64,000 bases of DNA from Gemella morbillorum. GTDB taxonomy: Bacteria > Bacillota > Bacilli > Staphylococcales > Gemellaceae. A model generated the notes under the pieces. It was given only the letters and a program-made list of their open reading frames with translations. It was not told where the DNA came from and did not search any database. This document shows, piece by piece, positions 16,010-24,292 of this stretch. The stretch covers positions 1,364,001 through 1,428,000 of the forward strand of contig NZ_LS483440.1 of NCBI RefSeq assembly GCF_900476045.1, written 5' to 3'. The translations under genes were made by a program, and so were the position numbers. Within the stretch, counting starts at the first letter, position 1; each line of letters opens with the position of its first letter.

Positions 16010-17419
16010 ATGAAAGCAAATAAATTATTAAAAGTTCTGTCCGCAGCAACTATCATCTCTACTTTTGCTGTGGTAGAAAACTTTATACAAGGCAATACTA
16101 CATTTGCTATAGAAAATAATGTTGTTGCATCAAAAGATGTAAAAAATCTTCCTGATGGAGAATATAATATCACTGCTGAGGCTCTTAAATTCTACGAAGA
16201 AGGTAAACCTTCTATGGCTGCTGCTGCAATCGACATTGATAAAACAAAATTAATCGTGAAAAATGGTCAATACTCTGTAAATGTTTCATTCAAATCTATC
16301 ACATTTGGTGGACTTACTGGTTACTTAGGAAATTTAAAATACTATAACGGTGATAAAACTCATAAAAATCGTAAAGAAATTCAAGATAGCGAGTTTAAAG
16401 ATTCAACTATAGTTGAGAATTATAGTGCCAGTGAAACTGACAATTTCGTAGATGTCTACAAAAAAGAATTCCCTGGTCGTACTGTTTATCCAAAAACAGT
16501 TAACTATAATGTAGATAAAAATAAAATCGATTCAAATAATAAACTAGAAACATATACTGAAGTGTTTGTTCCTGTTATGGCTTCTATTGATGAAAGATTT
16601 GGAACTCAAAGAATGATTCTAAAATTTGATTTAAGCAATGCATTAAATACGGTAACGAATAGTCAACCAACTCCAGCTAAGCCTGCAGAAACACCTAAAA
16701 ATACTCAACCTTCTGACAAACCTGCAGATCAAGGTACTAAACCTACAAATAGCGCTTCTACTACAACTAAACCTGTAGTAACTACTCCTGCTCCAAAAAC
16801 AACTCCTGCAGCTACTCAAGAACAAGGTGAAGAACGTACAGTTACTTTCTACGATAACGTAACTGCTTCACTACTAAATGCATATGAAGCAGGTCGTGCA
16901 TCTATGGGGAATGCAGCATTAGATGGTATTACAGTTTATAAAGATGGCGACACATATCACTACATCGTGCGTTTCCACGATATTAAAATTGGAACACTAA
17001 CTGACGGTATTAAACGCTTCTGGGTTAACGGAACTGAATATCCTGTTACCAGCACAGGTGGCGCTATGAATCAAGTTCAAACCCACTTCACATCAAATGA
17101 GAAATTAACTAATATTCCTGTATCAGTATTCGTACCAACAATGGAAAGCATTATGCCGGGTGCTGGTAAAAAAGATGCAATTCTTAGACTAAACTGGTCT
17201 AACGCCACAGAAAGACAAGGAAAAGCTTTTGTTACAGATGGTAACCCTGGACCAAGTGCCGCTGGTAATGGCGCTGGACCTTTAACTCCAAAAGGTGGAC
17301 GTCTAAACAATGGACGACTATCTAATACTGGATTAGAAACATCATCATCAATTCTTGCAGGAGCTCTTACTCTAATTAGTGCCTTCATTGTTTATAGAAG
17401 AAAACAAAATGAAAAATAG
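16010..17419 (+). CDS. Wall-anchored two-NEAT haem-binding protein
   Basis: The 469-residue protein has a signal peptide (about 1-32), a first NEAT domain (about 50-210) almost identical in DNA to NEAT1 of the preceding gene, a Pro/Thr-rich linker (212-280), and a second NEAT (282-405) with RASMGNAA and VPTMESIM. It ends with the anchor LSNTG, a hydrophobic stretch and the basic tail YRRKQNEK. Both domains hold the two-methionine pattern expected for haem coordination. AAGGAG precedes the ATG. The start residues match those of the large neighbour, so it is a truncated paralogue or a product of duplication. LSNTG is unusual for a sortase substrate. Confidence 0.85.
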   Translation: MKANKLLKVLSAATIISTFAVVENFIQGNTTFAIENNVVASKDVKNLPDGEYNITAEALKFYEEGKPSMAAAAIDIDKTKLIVKNGQYSVNVSFKSITFGGLTGYLGNLKYYNGDKTHKNRKEIQDSEFKDSTIVENYSASETDNFVDVYKKEFPGRTVYPKTVNYNVDKNKIDSNNKLETYTEVFVPVMASIDERFGTQRMILKFDLSNALNTVTNSQPTPAKPAETPKNTQPSDKPADQGTKPTNSASTTTKPVVTTPAPKTTPAATQEQGEERTVTFYDNVTASLLNAYEAGRASMGNAALDGITVYKDGDTYHYIVRFHDIKIGTLTDGIKRFWVNGTEYPVTSTGGAMNQVQTHFTSNEKLTNIPVSVFVPTMESIMPGAGKKDAILRLNWSNATERQGKAFVTDGNPGPSAAGNGAGPLTPKGGRLNNGRLSNTGLETSSSILAGALTLISAFIVYRRKQNEK

Positions 17420-17462
17420 TAAGATAATACCCCGCTAATAAGCATACTATTATCTACTCCAA

Positions 17463-17490
17463 AAGGCGGGAAAACTTCCCGTCTTTCTTA
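17463..17490 (+). terminator. Possible terminator after the two-NEAT gene
   Basis: Arms CGGGAA (17467-17472) and TTCCCG (17476-17481) with a short loop are followed by a T-rich tail. It would separate the wall-anchored genes from the membrane-anchored one, although readthrough is likely. Confidence 0.5.
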
Positions 17491-17529
17491 TTAAAAATTA
17501 AATAATACAAAAGAAAGTGAGTTTATACA

Positions 17530-18846
17530 ATGAAACGAATTTTAAAACTGTTAACGATAGTTATTGCTACATTAACGTTTATAGTTACATCTAGTAATGT
17601 TCCTTTCGTTAAAAATGTACATGCTGCTGACAGAGTATATAGCGTTCCTGTGGAACTATGGCACGCTGAAAATAGTGGTCGTCTTTCTATGGGGAACAAT
17701 GCACTAGCTACACATGCTACTGTAAACGTTCATGATAATAACACCTCTACTATTTCTGTTCAATTCACACCGATGGATTTTAGTAATATGCATGGTCACT
17801 TATTATCACTAAGTATTTATTCATCTCCACTTTTTTCTGGAAGCCTAACTGCTGCTTCAGTAACAAGTTCTTATAATGACACTAATTTAAATGGAGGGAC
17901 TAGTACATACCCAAGAACTCTTAGCTTTAACTTTGGAGAAGCTAAACCTGATAAAGTTGGTGTTAGAATTGCGGTTGATGCCATGAACCAAATTATGGGT
18001 GGTGATGCATCTCAAAATGCTATTATTAAATTTAACTGGTCAGCTGCTTCTTTAGTATCAGGTTCTGAGGATAATTCTAAAGATAAAGATAAAAAAGAAA
18101 ACGATAAGAAAAAAGAAGAAAAAAATAAAGACAAAAAAGATGAGAATAAGGCACCTGAAGGATTTGTTGCTAAAAAATTAGAAGACTATTTCAAAGCTGA
18201 TCAAAAAACAAAAAATCCTGGTCTTTATAACCTTGACATTACAGGTTCATATCTAAACCCTATTACTGGTGTTACTGCTGATGGTGGGACTAAAAACACT
18301 GCTATAGGTGAAGGTATGGTTCAAGGTGTCATCTCTCCTATTAATGCAGGTGGTGACTTAAACGAAGCTCTTAAAAATCAAAAATCTAATGGTGAAAAGC
18401 GTTGGTCTAAAGCTATGCTTCAACGTACAAAAGATGGAAAATTATACGCAACTGTACGTGTTCACCTAATGAATTGGGTTCAACGTAGTAAAGAACAAGG
18501 TCCTTTCATTAAAGTTCTTCAAAAAGATGGAGAATTCAAACAAGTTACTGCTACTGAAACTAAAGTTCATATTGAACAATATAAAGATAGCTATGTTGAT
18601 TATCGTTTTGAAGTGCCAAATGAAAACTTCTTAGCTATGGTACAAATGTATATAGAACCTATGAATCGACCAGTTCGATATTTCGTAGAAGTTAATACTG
18701 ATACTATTAAAAATGGAAATGATGGCTTAGATATGGAAGTTATTAAAGAAACAAACTACGTACCTTACTATGTTGGCGGAGGTATCGGAGTTCTTGTAAT
18801 AGCTGCCGGAGCTTTCTTTGCTCTTAAAAAAAGAAAAAATAATTAG
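17530..18846 (+). CDS. Membrane-anchored Shp-like haem-binding protein
   Basis: The 438-residue protein has a signal peptide (ending about VHAA, residue 34) and a NEAT/Shp haem domain (36-176). The latter contains RLSMGNNA, a GHLLSLSIYSS segment and AMNQIMGG, the two Met positions that bind haem axially in streptococcal Shp. A Lys/Asp/Glu-rich linker (185-212) follows, then a second beta-rich domain (215-400) of unknown role (HLMNWVQ, FEVPNENFLAMVQM). It ends in a membrane segment and KKRKNN with no sortase motif. It likely passes haem from the wall proteins to the lipoprotein immediately downstream (10-base gap). It is longer than Shp (about 290) because of the extra domain. Confidence 0.8.
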   Translation: MKRILKLLTIVIATLTFIVTSSNVPFVKNVHAADRVYSVPVELWHAENSGRLSMGNNALATHATVNVHDNNTSTISVQFTPMDFSNMHGHLLSLSIYSSPLFSGSLTAASVTSSYNDTNLNGGTSTYPRTLSFNFGEAKPDKVGVRIAVDAMNQIMGGDASQNAIIKFNWSAASLVSGSEDNSKDKDKKENDKKKEEKNKDKKDENKAPEGFVAKKLEDYFKADQKTKNPGLYNLDITGSYLNPITGVTADGGTKNTAIGEGMVQGVISPINAGGDLNEALKNQKSNGEKRWSKAMLQRTKDGKLYATVRVHLMNWVQRSKEQGPFIKVLQKDGEFKQVTATETKVHIEQYKDSYVDYRFEVPNENFLAMVQMYIEPMNRPVRYFVEVNTDTIKNGNDGLDMEVIKETNYVPYYVGGGIGVLVIAAGAFFALKKRKNN

Positions 18847-18856
18847 GAGATAATTC

Positions 18857-19816
18857 ATGAAAAGAAAACTATCCCTACTATTTACACTACTATTAGCCAG
18901 TATTCTAGTTCTTACTGCTTGTTCATCACAAAATAAAGCTGGTAACACTACTGGAACTGATCCTAATCTAGCTGATAAAGCTTTTAATGAAACGATAGAT
19001 TTAACAGGTGTAAATAAAGATAAAAAATCTGAAGAGGAAAATGGTAAACGTGTCATAATGGACTCTGTAGCTTTAGCTCAAGTCGCAAATGTGCTTGATA
19101 TTAAATTAGCAGGGGTGCCTACTACGAAATTAGGTCGTATGCCTAAAAGATATGACAACACTGTTCAAATCGGACTTCCTATGAATCCAAATATGGAAGT
19201 TATCAAGTCAATTAATCCTTCTATTGTATATGCTCCAGATAGTTTGCAAGACTGGATAAAAGAAGGATTCGAGAAAAATAAAATCCCTTATAAATTTGTA
19301 GATATTCGTAGTGTTAACGGATTATACGCTATTACAGAAGATCTTGCAAAAGAATTTGGTAAAGTTGAAAAATTCAATAAATTAAAAAAAGAACATGATG
19401 AATTTTTCACTAAGTTCAATGAAAAAATTGCAAATAAAAAGAAACCAAAAGTTTTAGTTCTTATGGGATTACCTGGAAGTTACATGGCTGCCACTGAAAA
19501 ATCTTATGTGGGTAACCTAGTAAAATTAGCTGGTGGTGAAAATATCATTAAAGGTAATGAAGAGTTTAAAAACCTAAACTTAGAAACAGCTTTAAACGAT
19601 AAACCAGACTTTATATTACGAACTGCTCATGCTATGCCTGAGACAGTAACTGAAATGTTTAAGAAAGAATTTGAAAACAATAAGAGTTGGTCACACTTTG
19701 ATGCGGTAAAAAATAATAAAGTTATCGACTTAGATAGCTCAATGTTTGGTATGACAGCTACATACGATTACCAAAAAGGATTAGAAAGTCTATACAGTAT
19801 TTTCTATAGTAACTAA
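18857..19816 (+). CDS. isdE: Haem ABC transporter substrate-binding lipoprotein (IsdE/HtsA-like)
   Basis: The 319-residue lipoprotein has lipobox LTAC (Cys22) and a class III periplasmic-binding fold (GRMPKRYD, INPSIVYAPD, the VLVLMGLPGSY segment). Met in IGLPMNP and His in LRTAHAMPE stand where IsdE and HtsA place their Met/His haem ligands. It would receive haem from the surface NEAT proteins and deliver it to the permease. GGAG precedes the ATG. A strong terminator follows, and the permease and ATPase genes start beyond it. Confidence 0.85.
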   Translation: MKRKLSLLFTLLLASILVLTACSSQNKAGNTTGTDPNLADKAFNETIDLTGVNKDKKSEEENGKRVIMDSVALAQVANVLDIKLAGVPTTKLGRMPKRYDNTVQIGLPMNPNMEVIKSINPSIVYAPDSLQDWIKEGFEKNKIPYKFVDIRSVNGLYAITEDLAKEFGKVEKFNKLKKEHDEFFTKFNEKIANKKKPKVLVLMGLPGSYMAATEKSYVGNLVKLAGGENIIKGNEEFKNLNLETALNDKPDFILRTAHAMPETVTEMFKKEFENNKSWSHFDAVKNNKVIDLDSSMFGMTATYDYQKGLESLYSIFYSN

Positions 19817-19821
19817 TACTT

Positions 19822-19858
19822 AAAACCAGAAGTAGCACATTGCTACCTCTGGTTTTTT
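19822..19858 (+). terminator. Strong intrinsic terminator within the haem locus
   Basis: Arms AACCAGAAGTAGCA and TGCTACCTCTGGTT pair over most of their length (19824-19854), followed by a T run. It stops most transcripts before the permease. Confidence 0.85.
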
Positions 19859-19922
19859 ACATAATTTAAATTATAAACTACATATGTTATACTAAACATA
19901 TAACTATATAAGGAGGTTCTTG

Positions 19923-20897
19923 ATGTTTAACAACAAAAAAACAATCACTTTTTCTGTTCTTATTCTACTTTTATTAAGTACAGTATTTTTTGCAGCGAAT
20001 AGTGGTAGTATAAAAGCTAGCGTTGGACAATTAGCTGTTGGTATCTTTACTGGAGAATACGCCAATGTTAATGCAATTATCGACGTTCGTTTCCCAAGAA
20101 TTATTATAACTATATTAGTCGGTGCTGCTCTTGGTGTAAGTGGTTTATTACTACAAACTGTATTGAAGAACCCACTTGTTGATCCGAGTATTATAGGCGT
20201 TTCTAGTGGAGCTAGCCTATTTTTATACTTAGGATTAGGATTATTCCCTCAATTTTTGCTGTTTAAATCAGTGTTTTCTATCATCGGTGGTGTCATTGGT
20301 TTCTTAATTATTTATTACTTAGCTGGTAGAACAAAAAACAATGTTAAAATAATTTTAATAGGTATTGCTATTAGCTATTTCTTCACAGGAATATTAAATT
20401 CTATGCAATACATGAACCAAACGAACTCTACTACTTCATCAGCATTTAAAACTGTCGGTTTAGGAACTAAAAACTGGGATGATGTTTCATTATTATTAAG
20501 TTGGATTCCTATTTTACTAATTATCAGTTTCTTCTTAGCAAAACTATGTAATATCTTCGCTTTAGATGATAATATTATTAGTTCACTAGGAATCAATATT
20601 AATATGATTCGCCTGCTAATCTCATTTATTGCGGTAGCTCTTGCTTCTGTATCTACAGCTGTTGCTGGTGTTATGGTCTTTTTAGCTCTTATTACACCTC
20701 ATATTGCTAAAATTATAATTGGTAGAAATCATATCTATACTATTCCATTTAGTGCTTTACTTGGAGCGTTTATTCTACTATTATTTGATACAATCGGTCG
20801 TGTTATTTTCGCGCCAATCGAAATACCTGCTGATTTAATAATGATGATTATCGGTGGACCTGCATTTATTATTTTAGTTAAGAAAGGAGTAAGTTAA
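19923..20897 (+). CDS. isdF: Haem/iron ABC transporter permease (FecCD family)
   Basis: The 324-residue protein has nine to ten hydrophobic segments and FecCD patterns such as RFPRIIITILVGAALGVSG, NPLVDPSIIGVSSGA and GVMVFLALITPHIAK. AGGAGG lies six bases before the ATG at 19923, so the upstream in-frame TTG (19920) is not used. It would dimerise in the membrane and import haem delivered by the lipoprotein. It overlaps the ATPase start by one base. Confidence 0.88.
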   Translation: MFNNKKTITFSVLILLLLSTVFFAANSGSIKASVGQLAVGIFTGEYANVNAIIDVRFPRIIITILVGAALGVSGLLLQTVLKNPLVDPSIIGVSSGASLFLYLGLGLFPQFLLFKSVFSIIGGVIGFLIIYYLAGRTKNNVKIILIGIAISYFFTGILNSMQYMNQTNSTTSSAFKTVGLGTKNWDDVSLLLSWIPILLIISFFLAKLCNIFALDDNIISSLGININMIRLLISFIAVALASVSTAVAGVMVFLALITPHIAKIIIGRNHIYTIPFSALLGAFILLLFDTIGRVIFAPIEIPADLIMMIIGGPAFIILVKKGVS

Positions 20898-21661
20898 TGG
20901 AAAACATAATAGAAATTAATAACCTTACATTTAAGTATAATAATAAAAATACTCTTTTCGAAAAACTCAATGTAGATATTGAAAAAGGTAAAATTACTAC
21001 CCTACTTGGTAAAAATGGATGTGGTAAGAGTACACTTATAAAAATATTAGCAAAAAATTTAAACTATAATTCTGGAAGCGTGAAAATCGAAGGTAAAGAA
21101 TTAAATTCATATTCATTAAAAGAACTTGCGAGTATTCTTGCGATTGTTTATCAAAAGAATGAAACTCCAAGAGAAATTACTGTTTATGATATGGTTAGTT
21201 TCGCTCGTCTTCCTTATCAAAATATTTTCTTTTATAAACCTAACGCTAGTGATGTTGAAAAAATTGAATTTGCTCTTGAAAAAACTAATTTAAAAACCTA
21301 TAGAGATAAACGTGTAGATGAATTGTCTGGTGGTCAACTTCAACGTGTTTACATCGCAATGGCGTTAGCACAAAGCACTGATATTATTATATTAGACGAA
21401 CCTACGACCTTCCTTGATATAAAATATCAAAAATCTATAATGCAACTTGTTAGAGATCTTAATAAATCTTTAGGAATTACTATTATCATGGTACTACATG
21501 ATATAAATCAAGCATTGGCATACAGTGATAATATTATTGCTCTTCTTGATGGAAAAGTTATAAAGAATGATAAAGCTGAGAACTTCTTTGATGAAGAGCT
21601 TCTAAACAAACTTTATGATGCTGATATCAAAATAGAAGATGGAAAAGTAATTAGTTGGTAA
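20897..21661 (+). CDS. Haem ABC transporter ATP-binding protein
   Basis: The 254-residue protein has a Walker A motif GKNGCGKST, ABC signature LSGGQLQ and Walker B IIILDEPTT followed by FLDI. The ATG overlaps the stop of the permease (TAATG), implying translational coupling. It powers haem import in the FecCD system. It is the last gene of the haem locus and is followed by a hairpin terminator and mobile-element debris. Confidence 0.9.
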   Translation: MENIIEINNLTFKYNNKNTLFEKLNVDIEKGKITTLLGKNGCGKSTLIKILAKNLNYNSGSVKIEGKELNSYSLKELASILAIVYQKNETPREITVYDMVSFARLPYQNIFFYKPNASDVEKIEFALEKTNLKTYRDKRVDELSGGQLQRVYIAMALAQSTDIIILDEPTTFLDIKYQKSIMQLVRDLNKSLGITIIMVLHDINQALAYSDNIIALLDGKVIKNDKAENFFDEELLNKLYDADIKIEDGKVISW

Positions 21662-21685
21662 CTTTACTAACAATATATGAAAAAA

Positions 21686-21740
21686 TTAAATCAATCGCTA
21701 TGTCTAAGTATTAATATTTAGATATGGCGATGATTTTATA
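21686..21740 (+). terminator. Terminator of the haem locus
   Basis: Arms AAATCAATCGCTA (21688-21700) and TGGCGATGATTTT (21725-21737) pair with mismatches around an A/T-rich inner dyad (TCTAA/TTAGA). Confidence 0.6.
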
Positions 21741-21862
21741 TCTGTAAAGGTTGTTAATGTTATTTCAGCAATCTTTAAATACTGTTATATCAACGTTTAT
21801 GAGAATTTATCCTTCAAAAGGTAGAGCGAAAGCTAGAGTAGTTAATAAGTTAATTCAGCAAT

Positions 21863-22060
21863 CTAATCTAAATAAATGCTGACTACTTCTAGCTTTCTTT
21901 GAGGTGCTAACTCTGCGCAAGTATCCGTAGTAGTTAACATTGACTTATGCCCCATTCTGACTTGGAGTTCTTTCCAATTTGTACCTACATTAAGCAACAT
22001 TGAATCATGAGTGTGTCGGAACAAATGGAAACCATAATCTGGTGATCCTAGACTTACTAA
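21863..22060 (-). pseudogene. Tyrosine recombinase (integrase) C-terminal remnant
   Basis: Read on the minus strand from about 22060 to a TAG at 21863, the frame gives GFHLFRHTHDSMLLN, GTNWKELQVRMGHKSM and ELAPQRKLEVV. These are the box II (H-x-x-R-H-T-H) and C-terminal parts of a phage/ICE-type integrase. There is no N-terminal half or start codon. The position of the catalytic Tyr (usually T-M-D-T-Y-A) reads T-T-D-T-C-A, so the enzyme would be dead even if expressed. Confidence 0.75.
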
Positions 22061-22061
22061 T

Positions 22062-22125
22062 TGAAAATGATAAAATAAGAATGTACAGTTTTGATAAAAT
22101 AAAAATGTACAAATAGGTTATAATA
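22062..22125. repeat. Short direct repeat next to the IS remnant
   Basis: TGATAAAATAAGAATGTACA and GATAAAATAAAAATGTACA occur in tandem (about 22068-22111). A TATAAT follows at about 22120-22125. Probably the promoter end of an inserted element that was later truncated. Confidence 0.4.
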
Positions 22126-22139
22126 GTGCATATTATCAG

Positions 22140-22358
22140 TTTCACTACCAGATTTGGCACAGCATTTATTCGACAAACCTCATTGAGTCTCTTAATAAAG
22201 AAATCAAACGTCAAACGAAAAAGAAGGTTTTTCCTAACGAGGAGTCTCTGGAACGTTACTTAGTTACTTTGTTTGAAGATTATAATTTCAAGCAAAGTCA
22301 ACGAATCCATAAAGGGTTTGGCCAACGTTATGACACACTCGAAAGCTTATTTGATTAA
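22140..22358 (+). pseudogene. IS256-family transposase C-terminal remnant
   Basis: The frame ending in TAA at 22356-22358 gives NLIESLNKEIKR, VFPNEESLERYL and the end GQRYDTLESLFD, the C-terminal core of an IS256-family transposase. There is no start and the bulk of the gene is missing. After the stop, TTTACACATACTTATTGACA near 22381-22401 resembles the terminal sequence that follows IS256-family transposases. Confidence 0.7.
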
Positions 22359-22504
22359 TACTCCGTAACTCTATTTGAGCGTTTACACATACTTATTGAC
22401 AGTATCAACATGATACGAGTAGGTATTTCTTGTGAGTAAATTTCATCAAAAAATTTCATAGATAAGTCGTATATATAATCATAGTAAAGTAGTAAAAATA
22501 GTTG

Positions 22505-22843
22505 TTATCCTAGTTGATTAAAAAAATCTCTGATTTCCTCATCTTTTATAAAATAATATATAATTTTCCCCTCTCTTCTAGTGTCCAAGATGTTTCCATT
22601 GGCTAGTTTACGAAGATGGTGGGATGCAGATGCCATACTGAGATCTAGTAAACAGGCTATATCACAGACACAGAGTTCTTCAACAGCAAGGAGGTAAAAG
22701 ATGATATTTATCTGTTTATTATCGGTAAACTTTGTTAAAATGCGAAGTGATTTTTGGACTTTTTCCTTTTCAAGGTAATTCATTGCGGTTGTAACATTTT
22801 GTTGATTTATAATATTCACTTGGCAGATACTATCTTTTTTCAT
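22505..22843 (-). CDS. cadX: Cadmium-responsive ArsR/SmtB-family regulator
   Basis: A 112-residue winged-helix repressor. Cys7, Cys58 and Cys60 occupy the positions used by CadC for Cd binding (ELCVC at 56-60). CadC's fourth ligand, Cys11, is an Ile here. The recognition helix is in SMASASHHLRKL. The start at 22843 is preceded by AGGAG; the frame is open further upstream but overlaps cadD. It follows cadD by 11 bases, the same arrangement as the cadDX operons of staphylococci and streptococci, and probably represses its own operon. Confidence 0.87.
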   Translation of the reverse strand: MKKDSICQVNIINQQNVTTAMNYLEKEKVQKSLRILTKFTDNKQINIIFYLLAVEELCVCDIACLLDLSMASASHHLRKLANGNILDTRREGKIIYYFIKDEEIRDFFNQLG

Positions 22844-22854
22844 AATATTTTCTC

Positions 22855-23469
22855 CTAGCCTAACATAGTCCATAGCATGTCAAAACTGTTATTTTCAATC
22901 AGGATATATATCCCCAATCCTAAATAAACAACGGCAATAAACCATCTGCTATATTTTTCCAAAGTTTCTTCAACAGATGGGACTTGTGCCAATTTTTGGG
23001 CAGAAAAAACCAAGAGATAAATCATGACTAGAAATGTAAGTAAAGCCACTATCAAATCCACTAAATTTAATGTAATAAAATATGGGACAAAGATACCAAT
23101 ATTGTCGGCACCGCAACTTGCAAAAGTAATCATAGCGACTAGAAAAATCAGGTTTTTATTATCTTTGCGCAACCCTTCTTTGGCAATAGCTTCTCCATCA
23201 GAATCTCCTAAAAGCAAAACTTTGAGACCTAAGAAAATTGGAATCAAACCGAGCAAACCTAAAATCTCTTTACTAGGAATATAATGTAAGACAAACGCAA
23301 AAAGTAAACTTAGCAATATTAGACTAACAGAGCCTAGAAATTGTCCTAAATAGATGTTAATGATGTCTTTTCTGCTTTTTCTTTTGGCAAAAAATAACAT
23401 TAGGATAATAAGTAAGTCTACGGCTGTCCCAGAATACAGGATTATTGAAGTAACAACATTTTGAATCAT
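22855..23469 (-). CDS. cadD: CadD family cadmium resistance transporter
   Basis: The 204-residue protein has five to six membrane segments and family stretches such as GADNIGIFVPYF and the FLGQFLGS-like IYLGQFLGSVSL. CadD gives cadmium resistance, probably by export (LysE-like superfamily). GAGGTG lies just before the ATG at 23469; the upstream in-frame ATG (23481) overlaps that ribosome site and is not used. First gene of the cadDX pair. Confidence 0.88.
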   Translation of the reverse strand: MIQNVVTSIILYSGTAVDLLIILMLFFAKRKSRKDIINIYLGQFLGSVSLILLSLLFAFVLHYIPSKEILGLLGLIPIFLGLKVLLLGDSDGEAIAKEGLRKDNKNLIFLVAMITFASCGADNIGIFVPYFITLNLVDLIVALLTFLVMIYLLVFSAQKLAQVPSVEETLEKYSRWFIAVVYLGLGIYILIENNSFDMLWTMLG

Positions 23470-23479
23470 AAAACACCTC

Positions 23480-23530
23480 ATTCAAATATATTTTTGAATA
23501 TATTATAACATTGAACTTTGTAGATGTCAA
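23480..23530 (-). promoter_or_regulatory. cadDX promoter and CadC-type operator
   Basis: On the minus strand, TTGACA (23525-23530) and TATAAT (23502-23507) are 17 bases apart. Just downstream, ATTCAAA/TTTGAAT arms at 23480-23486 and 23493-23499 form a dyad very like the TCAAATA...TATTTGA operator bound by CadC. A repressor there would block transcription until cadmium binds. Confidence 0.8.
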
Positions 23531-23571
23531 CTTCAACTTCACCAAAATATAGATAAGAGTTAGTGTACCAA

Positions 23572-23610
23572 ATATTAAAAAGTCCTGCCATCGAAATGAT
23601 AGCAGGACTT
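23572..23610 (-). terminator. Terminator-like hairpin upstream of the cad promoter
   Basis: Arms AAGTCCTGC and GCAGGACTT (within 23578-23608) pair well, and on the minus strand a T run follows. No intact gene precedes it, so it is probably a leftover of the mobile DNA that carried cadDX. Confidence 0.5.
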
Positions 23611-24230
23611 AACTTCAATATCCAACTGATATATTTATCTAAAAAAGGTAAAGTTTTTATTAATTTGTAGTGCGATGTAATGAGTTTCAAAAAATCAAAA
23701 ATCAATTAAAATCAATATTTTGACATCTATTGACATGTACTGAAACCCTTACTTAACCTCTAAAAAATAACAAATAGCACCTCTTCTAAAACTATTAAAA
23801 TTAATGTTTTACAATATTCATTATTAACTTCCTTCAGAATTTGTTGAGTACTGTCTATAGTTACTGCAGCATCACTACTTTTAAAATATAGAGTATTAAC
23901 TATGAGAAAATTAAACTATATTTCTCTAGAAGATTCTTACACAGCTCTTCGCAACTTGAACTTTAGTGAATCAATGATTTTCCCTCGTGAGACTGAAGAA
24001 GAATAAAATATAAAAAAGCTGACCTCAACTTAGATTATTATCAAAACTCTGAGGTAAGTTTTATTTTTTAAAAAACTAATTATCCATAAAACATAAAAGA
24101 ATTATATTTATATCTTTTTTATGATATTTTTCAAAATCTTTTCAAAGTATAATTAATTCTCTTCTTACTTTCTCTAAAAATTTTTTGTAGGACTATTATT
24201 ATCTTATTACTTTATAATAAATCATCATCC
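23611..24230. other. Region with only a short possible ORF
   Basis: No recognisable gene lies here. A 34-codon frame at 23902-24006 (plus strand, MRKLNYISLEDSY...FPRETEEE) resembles the end of a longer protein and has no clear ribosome site. It is followed at about 24015-24060 by an ACCTCA/TGAGGT hairpin with T runs on both sides. It may be a fragment left by recombination. Confidence 0.4.
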
Positions 24231-24284
24231 TTGACAAAGATTTCAATTAATGTTTTAATATACCCTATAGGGGTATATAGGAGG
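24231..24284 (+). promoter_or_regulatory. CstR-type operator and promoter of the rhodanese genes
   Basis: TTGACA at 24231-24236 is followed 17 bases later by TTTAAT (24254-24259). A perfect dyad ATATACCC (24258-24265) - TATAG - GGGTATAT (24271-24278) overlaps the -10 end and start region, and AGGAGG follows directly. C-run/G-run dyads of this form are the known operators of CsoR/CstR repressors, and a cstR gene lies 0.8 kb away. Confidence 0.85.
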
Positions 24285-24292
24285 AAAACAAA

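Noticed and set aside
23478-23705. Minus-strand frame of 75 codons upstream of cadD
   Set aside because: It contains a terminator hairpin and the whole cad promoter and operator, so it is unlikely to be translated.
23902-24006. 34-codon frame before the rhodanese promoter
   Set aside because: No clear ribosome site or family; kept only as a possible gene fragment in a region entry.
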